From: Alkalimonas delamerensis
Lineage (GTDB): Bacteria > Pseudomonadota > Gammaproteobacteria > Enterobacterales > Alteromonadaceae
Assembly (NCBI RefSeq): GCF_030717955.1
Contig: NZ_JAUZVY010000003.1
Location: forward strand, 1-64,000
Length of the DNA stretch: 64,000 bases
Direction of reading: 5' to 3'
The notes under the pieces are model-generated. The model was not told the DNA's origin and searched no databases. It saw nothing but the letters and a program-made list of their open reading frames with translations. Below, in pieces: positions 45,563 through 54,656 of this stretch. The position numbers and the translations under genes were made by a program. Each line of letters begins with the position of its first letter. Position 1 is the first letter of the stretch.

Positions 45563-46048
45563 TTAAGCCATGCTGGCTTGATCGCTGTGCTTATCGTGCA
45601 AGGTGTTGATCAATTCATCTTCCAGCTCAAAGCGCTCTTCCAGCGCTTGCCCCAAATCGGATAACTCCAGATCGAAGGCGCCGCTTTGACGGGTGCTGAA
45701 GTGCTCGGCGTACTTGTCGTTAAAATCCAGCGCCAAATCTGTCGAGGTCGCAATCTTTGGGTAGAGGCGGTTGGCCAATTGCCGGCTGTCGGTGCCGTTG
45801 ACAGCGCACTCGGAAACAATTTGCTCGTAGACTTCAAAATGGCCGGCAGACAGGTAATCCATCAGGATCTGACAAAACTCCTGCACCGCTTCCTGACTGG
45901 GCTTGGACCTTTGTTTGTCATCAAAGGGGGGCAAACCAGCCAGCTTGCAATAGCTGATAATGAGTTGTTGCCGCTCTTCCAGCCAATGGTCGATTGCGGT
46001 TAAAGCGCCGCCCCACTTTTGTTGTGCTGCCTGAACCCGCCTGTACAT
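45563..46048 (-). CDS. rsd: Rsd/AlgQ family anti-sigma factor
   Basis: A 161-residue Rsd-like protein: LTAIDHWLEERQQLIISYCKLAG, QILMDYLSAGHFEVYEQI and LGQALEERFELEDELI all match the family, which binds the housekeeping sigma factor in stationary phase. The start is ATG 46048, with AGGAG 6 bases upstream; the frame extension to 46105 lacks homology. Rsd next to nudC and hemE is the E. coli order. Confidence 0.93.
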   Translation of the reverse strand: MYRRVQAAQQKWGGALTAIDHWLEERQQLIISYCKLAGLPPFDDKQRSKPSQEAVQEFCQILMDYLSAGHFEVYEQIVSECAVNGTDSRQLANRLYPKIATSTDLALDFNDKYAEHFSTRQSGAFDLELSDLGQALEERFELEDELINTLHDKHSDQASMA

Positions 46049-46236
46049 GACCTGCTCCTTACCTGTCTCTACTGTCCATCCGAAAACATCGTTCCGGCTT
46101 AGCAACCAGTTAATAAAATTCTGCTGCTAAAATCAATTGTTTTTCATTGGTCAGAACACCATGAACATTTATCATACTCCCTTGAGTGCGGCAGGCCAAC
46201 TGTTGTTGCCAAATGTTCCCAAAACAAGGATTCAGC

Positions 46237-47052
46237 ATGATCAGTCACAGCTTACCCATGCAGCCGGATACCTGCGGCTATTGGTTTATTGTTAATCATC
46301 AGCAGCTTTACTGGCCGCCAGAGCAGCAAAGCTTAGCGCTGATGAGCATGGGTGAGCTGGTGGCCTTGTTTGGCGAACCGGAGCAAAGTGGCTCGCTGGG
46401 AGAGTTGAATGGTCAGGCTGCGTATTATTGGGTGCTGAATGACCAACGCGATGACGAAGACAATTGGCTGAGCCCGCGCCAGTTGCTGGCCCAGGGTGAC
46501 GGTGTTTTTGAACTGGCCGCCCGGGCAGTGCAGGTGGCGCTGTTTTTGCAAACCCACCGTTACTGCGGTCAATGCGGCTCGGCCATGCATCTGGTCAGTT
46601 GGGAGCTGGCGGCTTTATGCCATCGCTGCGGTCACCGCTGTTACCCGCGCATTGCTCCTTGCGTGTTGGTGGCGGTGGTGAAAGACGATCAGCTGTTACT
46701 GGCCCGCTCCAGCCGTTACAAAGCCGGTTTTTTCTCCATTCTGGCTGGCTTTGTCGAGTCGGCCGAGACCTTAGAGCAGGCCGCGGTGCGTGAAGTCAAA
46801 GAAGAGGTTGGGGTCGACATCGATCAGTTGGAGTACGTCGGCAGCCAGCCCTGGCCCTTTCCGCATTCCTTGATGACCGGCTTTATTGCCCGTTATGTGG
46901 GCGGGGCGATTCGTTGTCAGCCGAATGAGATTGAAGAGGCGCATTGGTTTGAGCTGGATGCCTTGCCGGAGGTGCCGCCGGTGCAAACCTTGTCTGGCCA
47001 AATGATTGCCCGGGTTCAGCAGCGAATTTTAGGCAATAAAAAAGCCACTTAA
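46237..47052 (+). CDS. nudC: NAD(+) diphosphatase / RNA decapping enzyme NudC
   Basis: A 271-residue Nudix hydrolase. A four-cysteine zinc site (CGQCGSA and CHRCGHRC) precedes the Nudix box GFVESAETLEQAAVREVKEE, followed by SQPWPFPHSLM, the NudC-specific motif. It cleaves NADH and removes the NAD cap from RNA. The start is ATG 46237 with AAGGA upstream. A hairpin AAGCCAC/GTGGCTT (47042-47060) covers its stop. Confidence 0.96.
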   Translation: MISHSLPMQPDTCGYWFIVNHQQLYWPPEQQSLALMSMGELVALFGEPEQSGSLGELNGQAAYYWVLNDQRDDEDNWLSPRQLLAQGDGVFELAARAVQVALFLQTHRYCGQCGSAMHLVSWELAALCHRCGHRCYPRIAPCVLVAVVKDDQLLLARSSRYKAGFFSILAGFVESAETLEQAAVREVKEEVGVDIDQLEYVGSQPWPFPHSLMTGFIARYVGGAIRCQPNEIEEAHWFELDALPEVPPVQTLSGQMIARVQQRILGNKKAT

Positions 47053-47300
47053 CGTGGCTTAAATCACTAAGTGCTTGAAACACAAGGTGATTAACAGGTC
47101 CCGTGAACGGGCTTCTTACTTCTTATTCTTCACTAGCGCATCCATTTTATAGCAGATGTATTTTCTGCTTACAAGCACCTTTGTGAACTTTTTTTGATTT
47201 ATTCAGTCTGCGGTCAGTTTGATGCGGATCAGCATTCAAGCTAGAGCCGTTGCGCCAGCAATGCTAAGATAAGCCTATTCTCATTTGGACCAATCTCATC

Positions 47301-48374
47301 ATGCAATTAAAAAATGATCGTTACCTGCGCGCCCTGTGCAAAGAACCTGTTGACCGGACCCCGATTTGGATGATGCGTCAGGCCGGGCGCTACTTGCCAG
47401 AGTACCGTGCAACCCGGGCCCAGGCCGGTGACTTTATGTCGCTGTGCAAAAACCCGGAGCTGGCGTGCGAAGTGACTTTGCAGCCGCTGCGCCGCTACCC
47501 GATGGATGCCGCCATTTTATTCAGCGATATTCTGACCATTCCGGATGCGATGGGCTTGGGCCTCTATTTTGGCGCTGGCGAAGGGCCTAAGTTTGAGCGG
47601 CCTATTCGTGATTTTATGGATGTGGTGAATTTACCTATCCCGGATCCAGAGCAGGAGCTGCGCTACGTGATGGACGCGGTGCGGACCATTCGCCGCGAGC
47701 TGAACGGCGACGTACCGCTGATTGGTTTCTCCGGCAGCCCCTGGACTTTAGCGACCTACATGGTGGAAGGTGGCAGCAGCAAGACCTTCAGCATCATCAA
47801 AAAAATGATGTACAGCGAGCCGGAAGTGCTGCACATGCTGCTGGATAAGCTGGCGCAGAGCGTCACCTCCTACCTGAATGCGCAAATTGCCGCTGGTGCT
47901 CAGTCCATCATGATCTTTGATACCTGGGGTGGGGTGCTCACACCGCGCGATTACAAAGAGTACTCGCTCAGTTACATGCAGCAGATTGTCGATGGTTTAA
48001 CCCGTGAAGCCGATGGCCGTAAGGTGCCGGTGACCCTGTTCACCAAGAATGGCGGTCTCTGGTTGGAACAAATCGCCGCCACCGGCTGCGATGGTGTTGG
48101 CCTGGATTGGACCATCGACATCGGTCAGGCGCGTCAGCGCATTGGCGATAAAGTGGCACTGCAAGGCAACATGGACCCGAATATTTTATTGGGCACGCCA
48201 GAGCGCATTCGCCAGGAAGTGCAGACCATTCTGGACGGTTACGGCCAGGGCACAGGCCATGTCTTTAACCTCGGCCATGGCATCACGCCAGATGTCGATC
48301 CAGAGCGGGTCAGCGTCTTTGTTGATGCGGTGCAGTCGTTCAGCCCGACTTACCATATGAATACCGACGATTAA
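47301..48374 (+). CDS. hemE: uroporphyrinogen decarboxylase
   Basis: A 357-residue HemE, which turns uroporphyrinogen III into coproporphyrinogen III in heme synthesis. PIWMMRQAGRYLPEYR is the N-terminal signature with the catalytic Arg; GFSGSPWTLATYM is the second. Full length. The 248-base upstream gap holds a CCCGT/ACGGG hairpin (47100-47111) and AT-rich sequence but no gene that I can see. Confidence 0.97.
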   Translation: MQLKNDRYLRALCKEPVDRTPIWMMRQAGRYLPEYRATRAQAGDFMSLCKNPELACEVTLQPLRRYPMDAAILFSDILTIPDAMGLGLYFGAGEGPKFERPIRDFMDVVNLPIPDPEQELRYVMDAVRTIRRELNGDVPLIGFSGSPWTLATYMVEGGSSKTFSIIKKMMYSEPEVLHMLLDKLAQSVTSYLNAQIAAGAQSIMIFDTWGGVLTPRDYKEYSLSYMQQIVDGLTREADGRKVPVTLFTKNGGLWLEQIAATGCDGVGLDWTIDIGQARQRIGDKVALQGNMDPNILLGTPERIRQEVQTILDGYGQGTGHVFNLGHGITPDVDPERVSVFVDAVQSFSPTYHMNTDD

Positions 48375-48381
48375 GCTCGGT

Positions 48382-48423
48382 AAAAAAGCACAAAGCCTGG
48401 CAACTGCCAGGCTTTGTGCTTTT
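48382..48423. terminator. bidirectional terminator between hemE and sthA
   Basis: A long stem AAGCACAAAGCCTGGCA/CCAGGCTTTGTGCTT around ACTG, with A and T tracts at either side, between convergent genes. Confidence 0.95.
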
Positions 48424-48439
48424 AAGGCAGTGCAAAGCT

Positions 48440-49888
48440 TTAAAACAAGCGGTTTAAGCCATTCAACGCCGCCACCCGGTAAGCTTCGGCCATGGTCGGG
48501 TAGTTGAAGGTGGTGTGCACAAAGTACTCGATGGTATTGCCGCCATTTTTTTGCATCATAATGGCCTGACCGATATGGACGATTTCTGCCGCCCGCTCGC
48601 CAAAGCAGTGAATGCCTAAAATTTCTTTGGTGTCGCGGTGAAACAGCAGTTTCAGGCTGCCGGCATTGGTGTTGGCAATCTGCGCTCTGGCCAGGTGTTT
48701 GAATTGGGCCCGGCCCACTTCATAGGGAATACGGGCTGCGGTCAGCTCCTGCTCGGTTTTACCAACCGAGCTGATTTCCGGAATGGTGTAAATGCCCACT
48801 GGAATGTCGGTAATCAGCTGGCTTTCGCACTGGCCCTTGACAATGGCGGTACCGACAATGCGGCCTTGATCGTAAGCAGCGCTTGCCAGGCTGGGGTAGC
48901 CAATCACATCGCCCACCGCATAAATATGCGGCACTTCGGTCTGGTAGTTGTCGTCGACCTTCAACTGGCCACGGCCATCGGCTTTCAGCCCCACCGCCGC
49001 CAGATTCAGGCTGTCGGTGTTGCCGGTGCGGCCATTGGCAAACAGAATGCAGTCGGCTTTCATTTTCTTGCCAGATTTTAAATGCAGCACCACACCATCA
49101 TCGCGGCCTTCGATGCTGTCGAATTCCTCACCATGGCGAATGTTGATGCCGGAATTCCAGAAGTGGTAGCTGAGCGAGTCCGAAATCTCGCTGTCCATAA
49201 AGGCCAGCAGGCGATCCCGATTGTTGACCAGATCGACCCGTACCCCAAGGCCACGGAAAATCGAGGCGTACTCGCAGCCAATCACACCAGCACCATAAAT
49301 AATGACATGACGCGGATCGTCACGCAGCGACAAGATGGTATCGCTGTCGTAAATGCGTGGGTGATTAAAGTCGACAGAGGCTGGCCGGTAAGGGCGAGAG
49401 CCGCTGGCAATCACAATATTGGCGGCGCTTAGCACCTGCTTGGAGCCATCCGCTTCGGTGATCTCCAGTTGGTGCGGGCCAACAAAGGTGGCATCGCCAT
49501 GAAAAATCGTCACCCGGTTGCGATCGTAAAAGCTGCTTCTAAGTCGTACTTGTTTGCGGATAACGCCGGCGGCGTGTTTTAAAATTTCATCAAAGGTCAG
49601 GTGAGTTTTGTTTTCATCCAGCTGAAACAGCGGGTTTTCTTTGTATTCAATGTAGCGGCTAACGGAGTGGCGCAGCGCTTTGGAGGGGATGGTGCCCCAA
49701 TGGGTGCAGCCGCCACCGACCGACTGATAGCGCTCAATCACGGCGACCCGTTGGCCACTTTTGGCCAGGCTCATCGCCGCCCCTTCACCGCCCGGGCCGG
49801 TGCCGATAATAATGCTGTCAAAGTCGTAGGCAGGGGTTTTTTGCTTGGTTTTTGTCGCCACAGGCGGCTCCATCTTGGCCAGTTTCAA
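48440..49888 (-). CDS. sthA: soluble pyridine nucleotide transhydrogenase
   Basis: A 482-residue flavoprotein of the disulfide reductase family. GTGPGGEGAA is the FAD site; GGGCTHWGTIPSKALRH has a single cysteine in place of the redox CxxxxC, as in SthA/UdhA; IYGAGVIGCEYASIF binds the pyridine nucleotide. It moves hydride between NADPH and NAD+. Start 49888 or the Met at 49873. Confidence 0.96.
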   Translation of the reverse strand: MKLAKMEPPVATKTKQKTPAYDFDSIIIGTGPGGEGAAMSLAKSGQRVAVIERYQSVGGGCTHWGTIPSKALRHSVSRYIEYKENPLFQLDENKTHLTFDEILKHAAGVIRKQVRLRSSFYDRNRVTIFHGDATFVGPHQLEITEADGSKQVLSAANIVIASGSRPYRPASVDFNHPRIYDSDTILSLRDDPRHVIIYGAGVIGCEYASIFRGLGVRVDLVNNRDRLLAFMDSEISDSLSYHFWNSGINIRHGEEFDSIEGRDDGVVLHLKSGKKMKADCILFANGRTGNTDSLNLAAVGLKADGRGQLKVDDNYQTEVPHIYAVGDVIGYPSLASAAYDQGRIVGTAIVKGQCESQLITDIPVGIYTIPEISSVGKTEQELTAARIPYEVGRAQFKHLARAQIANTNAGSLKLLFHRDTKEILGIHCFGERAAEIVHIGQAIMMQKNGGNTIEYFVHTTFNYPTMAEAYRVAALNGLNRLF

Positions 49889-49920
49889 AATTAGTATAAC
49901 AATAGCCTGATTTCACACTG

Positions 49921-49955
49921 AAAAAAAGCCGACTAAGGTCGGTAAAACGGCTTTG
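49921..49955 (-). terminator. terminator-like hairpin upstream of sthA (minus strand)
   Basis: Read leftward, CCGAC/GTCGG (stem 49929-49933/49938-49942) is followed by CTTTTTTT, an intrinsic-terminator shape pointing into sthA. The outer stem AAAGCCG/CGGCTTT (49925-49931/49948-49954) is mutually exclusive with it. It may be an attenuator or end an antisense transcript. Confidence 0.5.
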
Positions 49956-50028
49956 CTGATGGCTATTGCCAAAGGCTTCCAGTCAAGTAGAATCAACACA
50001 GGACTTTTACATAACAAGAATAACCAGT

Positions 50029-50922
50029 ATGGAAACCTTGCCTCAACACTGCGATAACTGCGGCACTGCGCTGCAAGGCGCCTTCTGCCATCACTGCGGT
50101 CAGGAAAAAAAGAGCTACATTCGAAATTTGACTGGGGTGCTGAGTGAGTTTTTTGGCGAGTTTAGCAACTGGGACAGCCGTTTATGGCGAACCTTGTGGC
50201 CACTGTGGTTTCGGCCCGGCTTGCTGACTCGCCGTTATGTGCAGGGGCACCGAGTGCCTTATGTACCACCGCTGCGGTTGTATATTTTTACCTCGGTGCT
50301 GGCTTTTTTGATTATGGCGCAGCTGTTTAGCTTCCACACTTTGAATGCTTTGGAAGAAGAAGTGGCCAGTCAGCCGGTTCAGCTCAGCATTTCTGAGCAA
50401 TCTGCCAGCGACAGCGCTTACTTTCATGTTGATATGTCGATCCCTTTTCTCTCGGACAGAGCGCAGCAGCGTTTTAATCGACAAGTTAACTTGTTCCAAG
50501 ATGAACCGGGGCGGCTGGTCAGCAAGCTGTTTTCATTGGCGCCGCAAATGATGGTGTTGCTGCTCCCTCTGTTTGCTCTGTTGTTGAAGCTACTATACAT
50601 CCGTTCCAACCGCTTTTACATGGAGCATCTGATCCTGGCGCTGCACAGCCACAGCTTTATTCTGCAAATGGGTGTGTTTGTGCTGCTGCTTGATATGCTG
50701 CAAAGCAGCATTCCCTGGCTTTGGCTGGCTAACCCGGTGGAGTGGTTGAAAACGGCTCTTTTCTGGTGGATCCCACTCTATCTATTGCTGTGCCAGAAGT
50801 TTTATTACCAACAAGGCTGGGGCAAAACCCTGCTGAAATTCTGGTTCACCAGTTCCATCTACAGCCTGGTTTTTCTGTTTGCTTCGGTCGCACTGATGAT
50901 TCTTAGTGTGTTGTGGATGTAA
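50029..50922 (+). CDS. DUF3667 family membrane protein
   Basis: A 297-residue protein: N-terminal zinc ribbon (CDNCGTAL, CHHCGQEK), then RLYIFTSVLAFLI and four to five membrane segments. The zinc-ribbon-plus-membrane layout and the FSNWDSRLWRTLWPLWFRPG stretch match DUF3667. The start is ATG 50029; the upstream frame is unsupported. Function unknown. Confidence 0.85.
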   Translation: METLPQHCDNCGTALQGAFCHHCGQEKKSYIRNLTGVLSEFFGEFSNWDSRLWRTLWPLWFRPGLLTRRYVQGHRVPYVPPLRLYIFTSVLAFLIMAQLFSFHTLNALEEEVASQPVQLSISEQSASDSAYFHVDMSIPFLSDRAQQRFNRQVNLFQDEPGRLVSKLFSLAPQMMVLLLPLFALLLKLLYIRSNRFYMEHLILALHSHSFILQMGVFVLLLDMLQSSIPWLWLANPVEWLKTALFWWIPLYLLLCQKFYYQQGWGKTLLKFWFTSSIYSLVFLFASVALMILSVLWM

Positions 50923-50977
50923 GACTATGCTGTGCTATCTTTGAGTAGAACTATAGCCCTCAAACCATTGCGAATGA

Positions 50978-51379
50978 ATGTCTGGTACCACCGAGCTTGA
51001 TGTCCTGCTGGCATCATTAAACCCAGAGCTGCAGCCTGCTGAGTATGTATTTTGCTCCGTGCCGGGGCCTGTTAGCTCCTTTCTGGCACTGCAGCCGTTG
51101 GCAAGCTTTACTGAGCCGGAAGGGCTAACCCTGGTGCTGGAAAAATCCCGGGCCGAGGCGGCGGGCTTGTCGTGTAGCGGCTGCTTTCGCCAGATCACCC
51201 TGACGGTGCACTCCAGTCTTGAGGCCGTTGGCCTAACGGCTGCAGTCTCATCCGCCCTGGCCGCTGCCGGTATCAGCGCCAATGTGATGGCTGCCTACTA
51301 CCACGATCATATTTTTGTGCCTGCCGATAAAGCACAGGCTGCCATGGCGGTTTTAGGCGCTATCAGGGCTAGCGAATAA
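50978..51379 (+). CDS. ACT-domain protein
   Basis: A 133-residue soluble protein of the COG3602-like ACT group: EYVFCSVPGP near the start and LTLVLEKSRAEAAGL, then LTAAVSSALAAAGISANVMAAYYHDHIFVP, a tandem ACT-like fold. Presumed small-molecule or amino-acid sensor; ligand unknown. Confidence 0.8.
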   Translation: MSGTTELDVLLASLNPELQPAEYVFCSVPGPVSSFLALQPLASFTEPEGLTLVLEKSRAEAAGLSCSGCFRQITLTVHSSLEAVGLTAAVSSALAAAGISANVMAAYYHDHIFVPADKAQAAMAVLGAIRASE

Positions 51380-51400
51380 AATACCCTACCGTTTACTACA

Positions 51401-51429
51401 AACCCTGATGCTGCTTCAATTTCAGGGTT
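51401..51429. terminator. hairpin between convergent genes
   Basis: AACCCTGA/TCAGGGTT (51401-51408 and 51422-51429), loop of 13 bases; it stops just before the end of the leftward gene. Confidence 0.5.
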
Positions 51430-51909
51430 CTATCGATTGTTGCTTGTGCTCACACTCGCAACACTCCGCTCGTTGCCCGAAATAAAACAAAATGTCCCGG
51501 CTTCATCATAGTTGCTGCCTCCGCCTTCCAGGGTAAAATCCAACTGGAAAGGGATCCTGGCTGGCTGAGCTTCCGGGTTTTTCTCTCCAGGCTGCCACTG
51601 AAACTTTGCCAGGGCTCGTCGTGCTGACTGATCAAACACCCCAGCCGGAAAAGACTCAATCAGCTCAATCTGCTGCGGGCGGCCATGGCTATCAATGGTC
51701 AGTTGAAAACGAACACAGCCATTGAGCTCTCGTTGCGCCGCTTGTCTTGGATACTCAGGTACTGCGGTCCGACTGACTTGCCAGTAGTGAGATACCCAAT
51801 GCTGTTCGGCGGTTAAGTCCAATGTGGTTTGGGACTCAGGTGTTGGTGCAATACTGCAAGCTGTCAGAGCAATCAGAATCGATGGGATTGATAAAGTGCG
51901 GATGATCAT
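51430..51909 (-). CDS. TonB C-terminal-domain lipoprotein
   Basis: A 159-residue lipoprotein (ILIALTACS, Cys about residue 18) followed by a TonB C-terminal-like domain: VPEYPRQAAQRELNGCVRFQLTID, then ARRALAKFQWQPG. It lacks the membrane helix and Pro-rich arm of true TonB, so it is a TonB-fold outlier, possibly structural. The start overlaps the previous gene by one base; the upstream frame is unsupported. Confidence 0.75.
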   Translation of the reverse strand: MIIRTLSIPSILIALTACSIAPTPESQTTLDLTAEQHWVSHYWQVSRTAVPEYPRQAAQRELNGCVRFQLTIDSHGRPQQIELIESFPAGVFDQSARRALAKFQWQPGEKNPEAQPARIPFQLDFTLEGGGSNYDEAGTFCFISGNERSVASVSTSNNR

Positions 51910-52190
51910 TATTCTTCCTTGATAGTGGGGCGTAACCATAGTTTCAACAGTGCCGCTACCGCCAGGATTGCCAGCAGAGCCGACACTATTGGCGCTGTCT
52001 TTATCAGACCCAATGCAAAGCCAGCAGCCATGCATGGCAAAGCCCATGCCATGCGCTTTCGTTGCGCCATGGCTTTCTGCCGCGCTTTTTCCTGACGTTG
52101 CCTTTGAGCATCGATTTTTGCCTGCTGCGGACTCAGCAGTGCATCGGCAACAGTTTTAGCTTGCTGTTCATTCAGCTTATTCATACTCAA
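51909..52190 (-). CDS. small membrane protein of unknown function
   Basis: A 93-residue protein: an N-terminal charged helix rich in Gln, Lys and Arg (about 5-45), then two hydrophobic segments (about 47-62 and 66-86). Coupled to ybjQ upstream (4-base overlap) and the TonB-like gene downstream. No family recognised. Confidence 0.65.
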   Translation of the reverse strand: MSMNKLNEQQAKTVADALLSPQQAKIDAQRQRQEKARQKAMAQRKRMAWALPCMAAGFALGLIKTAPIVSALLAILAVAALLKLWLRPTIKEE

Positions 52191-52507
52191 GCTCGCTGCA
52201 GTTTCACCGCGGTGCCATAGGCCAGCAGTTCGCAGGAACCAGCCAGAATGGAGCTGGTGCTAAAACGAATACCCACCACGGCATCAGCGCCCAGCTTGCT
52301 GGCTTCATCCACCAGCCGTTGAATGGCTTTGTTGCGAGCTTCGCTCATCATCTCGGTATAGCCTTTCAGCTCGCCGCCAACAATGCCTTTTAGCCCAGCC
52401 ATAATATCGCGGCCAACATGCTTGGATTGCACCACATTGCCGGTGACAACGCCCAAAACTGAGCGCACAACATAACCGGGAAGTGCATCGGTGGTGGTAA
52501 ATAACAT
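52187..52507 (-). CDS. ybjQ: YbjQ family (UPF0145/DUF74) protein
   Basis: A 106-residue protein matching the YbjQ family: GYVVRSVLGVVTGNVV, SEARNKAIQRLVDEASKLGADAVVGIRF. Family members form pentamers and have been called heavy-metal-binding, without firm function. First gene of a three-gene operon (52507 to 51430). Confidence 0.93.
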   Translation of the reverse strand: MLFTTTDALPGYVVRSVLGVVTGNVVQSKHVGRDIMAGLKGIVGGELKGYTEMMSEARNKAIQRLVDEASKLGADAVVGIRFSTSSILAGSCELLAYGTAVKLQRA

Positions 52508-52601
52508 AGCCAGACTCCTTTCAGCAGTAAGAGTCCCAAGGTAGCGAAGCCAGCGGCAAAAGAAAAGTGGCAGGGCGGTGTGAATTTGTAACGAAATATA
52601 G

Positions 52602-52627
52602 CATCAGCCCCGAAAGCGGGGCTGATG
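52602..52627 (-). terminator. terminator hairpin after leuD
   Basis: CATCAGCCCCG/CGGGGCTGATG around AAAG, 10 bases beyond the leuD stop. No good T run follows on the minus strand. Confidence 0.65.
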
Positions 52628-52636
52628 GAGTGGAGG

Positions 52637-53251
52637 CTAACCCAGCCAGGGCTGGCTGGTTTTGCGGCTTTGTTCAAAATCGCTGATTTGCGGCGCAAAC
52701 TGCTCGCTGCTGCCGATAAAATCCAGCCCGCTTAACAGACGCTGCTTGATGTCCGGATCAATCTCAAAGCCAAGCGCGGCATTGTTGCCAAAGCGGATTT
52801 CCTGATTTTTCAAATCGATTTGCCACTGCTGCGGTCCTTCGTTGCAGCGGGTGAACAGGCTGTCGATGTTGCCTTTGCTCAGCGCAATCAGCAGCATGCC
52901 GTTGTTGGCGCAGTTGTTGTAGAAAATATCGGCGAAGCTCTCGGCAATAATCACCTGAAAACCATACTGCTGCAGGGCCCAGGGGGCATGCTCCCGGCTG
53001 GAGCCGCAGCCGAAGTTGGCGCGGCTAAGCAGGATGGTGGCACCCTGATACTGTGGGAAGTTCAGCACAAAATCCGGGTTTGGGCTGCCATCGGCCAGAT
53101 AGCGCCAGTCGTAAAACAGCGCTTCGGCAAACCCATCGCGGCTGACCGAGGTCAAGAACTGCTTTGGAATGATCTGATCGGTATCGACGTTGTTTTTATC
53201 CAGCGGGCCAACCAGGCCGCTGGCAAATACCGGGTGGATGCTTGGATTCAT
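52637..53251 (-). CDS. leuD: 3-isopropylmalate dehydratase small subunit
   Basis: A 204-residue LeuD: NNVDTDQIIPKQFL and NFGCGSSREHAPWAL are the swivel-domain signatures. With LeuC it isomerises 2- to 3-isopropylmalate. Last cistron of leuABCD; overlaps leuC by 4 bases. Confidence 0.97.
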   Translation of the reverse strand: MNPSIHPVFASGLVGPLDKNNVDTDQIIPKQFLTSVSRDGFAEALFYDWRYLADGSPNPDFVLNFPQYQGATILLSRANFGCGSSREHAPWALQQYGFQVIIAESFADIFYNNCANNGMLLIALSKGNIDSLFTRCNEGPQQWQIDLKNQEIRFGNNAALGFEIDPDIKQRLLSGLDFIGSSEQFAPQISDFEQSRKTSQPWLG

Positions 53252-54654
53252 GCCCAGTCTCCTGTGGTGATGTCTACAAAACGGCCGGCAATGGCAGCGG
53301 CGGCGGCCATGGTCGGGCTGACCAGATGGGTACGGCTGCCCCGGCCCTGACGGCCTTCAAAGTTGCGGTTGCTGGTCGAGGCGCAGCGCTGACCGGCATC
53401 AACCCGATCGTCGTTCATGCCCAGGCACATCGAGCAGCCCGGTTCACGCCATTCAAAACCGGCGTCTTTGAAAATGGTGGCCAGGCCTTCGCTTTCGGCC
53501 TGACGCTTCACCTGGCCAGAGCCAGGCACAATCAGGGCGCGCACGCCGGCAGCCACCTTTTTATCTTTCACCAGGCTGGCAGCCGCGCGCAAATCTTCAA
53601 TCCGGCTGTTGGTGCACGAGCCGATAAAGACCACATCCACCGCTAAGTCGGTCAGCTTCTGACCAGGCTGCAGCCCCATGTACTCGTAAGCACGGCGGGC
53701 GGCATCCTGCTTGCTGCTTTCGCTAAAGGACTCGGCAGATGGAATGGGCTGATCGACCGCGATCACCTGCTCCGGGCTGGTGCCCCAGCTGACCTGCGGT
53801 TTGATCTGGCTGGCATCCAGCGTCACCACTTGATCAAACACAGCATCCGCGTCCGAATACAGGCTTTGCCAGTAGCTGACCGCTGCCTCCCAGTGCTCGG
53901 CTTTGGGGGCGTGCTCTTTGCCTTGTAAATAAGCGATGGTGGTGTCGTCCGGCGCAATCAAACCGGCTTTGGCACCCATTTCAATGCTCATATTGCACAG
54001 CGTCATCCGGCCTTCCATGCTCATGGCGCGGATGGCACTGCCGCAAAACTCGGCGACATAGCCATTGCCCCCGGCGGTGCCCAGCTGGCCAATCACCGCC
54101 AGGATCACGTCTTTTGGCGTCACATGCGCCGACAGCTTGCCGTTAATTTCAATCTTCAGCGTTTTGGCGCGCTGCTGCGGCAGGGTTTGGGTGGCCAGCA
54201 CATGCTCGACTTCGGAGGTACCGATGCCAAAGGCCAGGGCACCAAAAGCGCCATGCGTCGAAGTGTGTGAGTCGCCACAGACAATGATCATGCCAGGCTG
54301 GGTTAAGCCCAGCTCCGGGCCAATGACATGCACAATGCCCTGATCCGGGTGGGTTAAATCCAGCAGTGGAATCCGGTGCTCATCGCAGTTTTCTGCCAGG
54401 GCTTCCAGTTGCTTACGCGAGGTTTCGCCAGCGGCGTCCATACTGCGACGCTGGGTCGACACATTGTGATCCATGGTGGCAAAGGTCAGATCCGGCCGGC
54501 GCACCGGCCGCCCGGCTTGCTTTAAACCGGCAAAGGCTTGCGGTGAGGTCACTTCGTGGATCAGGTGGCGGTCGACGTACAGCAAATCGGTGCTGGCATT
54601 TAACTGACCGACAACATGGCTTTGGTAAATTTTCTGGTATAAGGTCTGGCCCAT
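53248..54654 (-). CDS. leuC: 3-isopropylmalate dehydratase large subunit
   Basis: A 468-residue aconitase-family subunit with the 4Fe-4S cysteines in FIGSCTNSRIEDL and CSMCLGMN, and CGDSHTSTHGAFGALAFGIGTSEVEHVLATQ. The start is ATG 54654 (MGQTLYQKIYQSHVV, the usual LeuC opening); a frame extension to 54759 overlaps leuB without homology. Two bases separate it from leuB. Confidence 0.97.
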   Translation of the reverse strand: MGQTLYQKIYQSHVVGQLNASTDLLYVDRHLIHEVTSPQAFAGLKQAGRPVRRPDLTFATMDHNVSTQRRSMDAAGETSRKQLEALAENCDEHRIPLLDLTHPDQGIVHVIGPELGLTQPGMIIVCGDSHTSTHGAFGALAFGIGTSEVEHVLATQTLPQQRAKTLKIEINGKLSAHVTPKDVILAVIGQLGTAGGNGYVAEFCGSAIRAMSMEGRMTLCNMSIEMGAKAGLIAPDDTTIAYLQGKEHAPKAEHWEAAVSYWQSLYSDADAVFDQVVTLDASQIKPQVSWGTSPEQVIAVDQPIPSAESFSESSKQDAARRAYEYMGLQPGQKLTDLAVDVVFIGSCTNSRIEDLRAAASLVKDKKVAAGVRALIVPGSGQVKRQAESEGLATIFKDAGFEWREPGCSMCLGMNDDRVDAGQRCASTSNRNFEGRQGRGSRTHLVSPTMAAAAAIAGRFVDITTGDWA

Positions 54655-54656
54655 GC

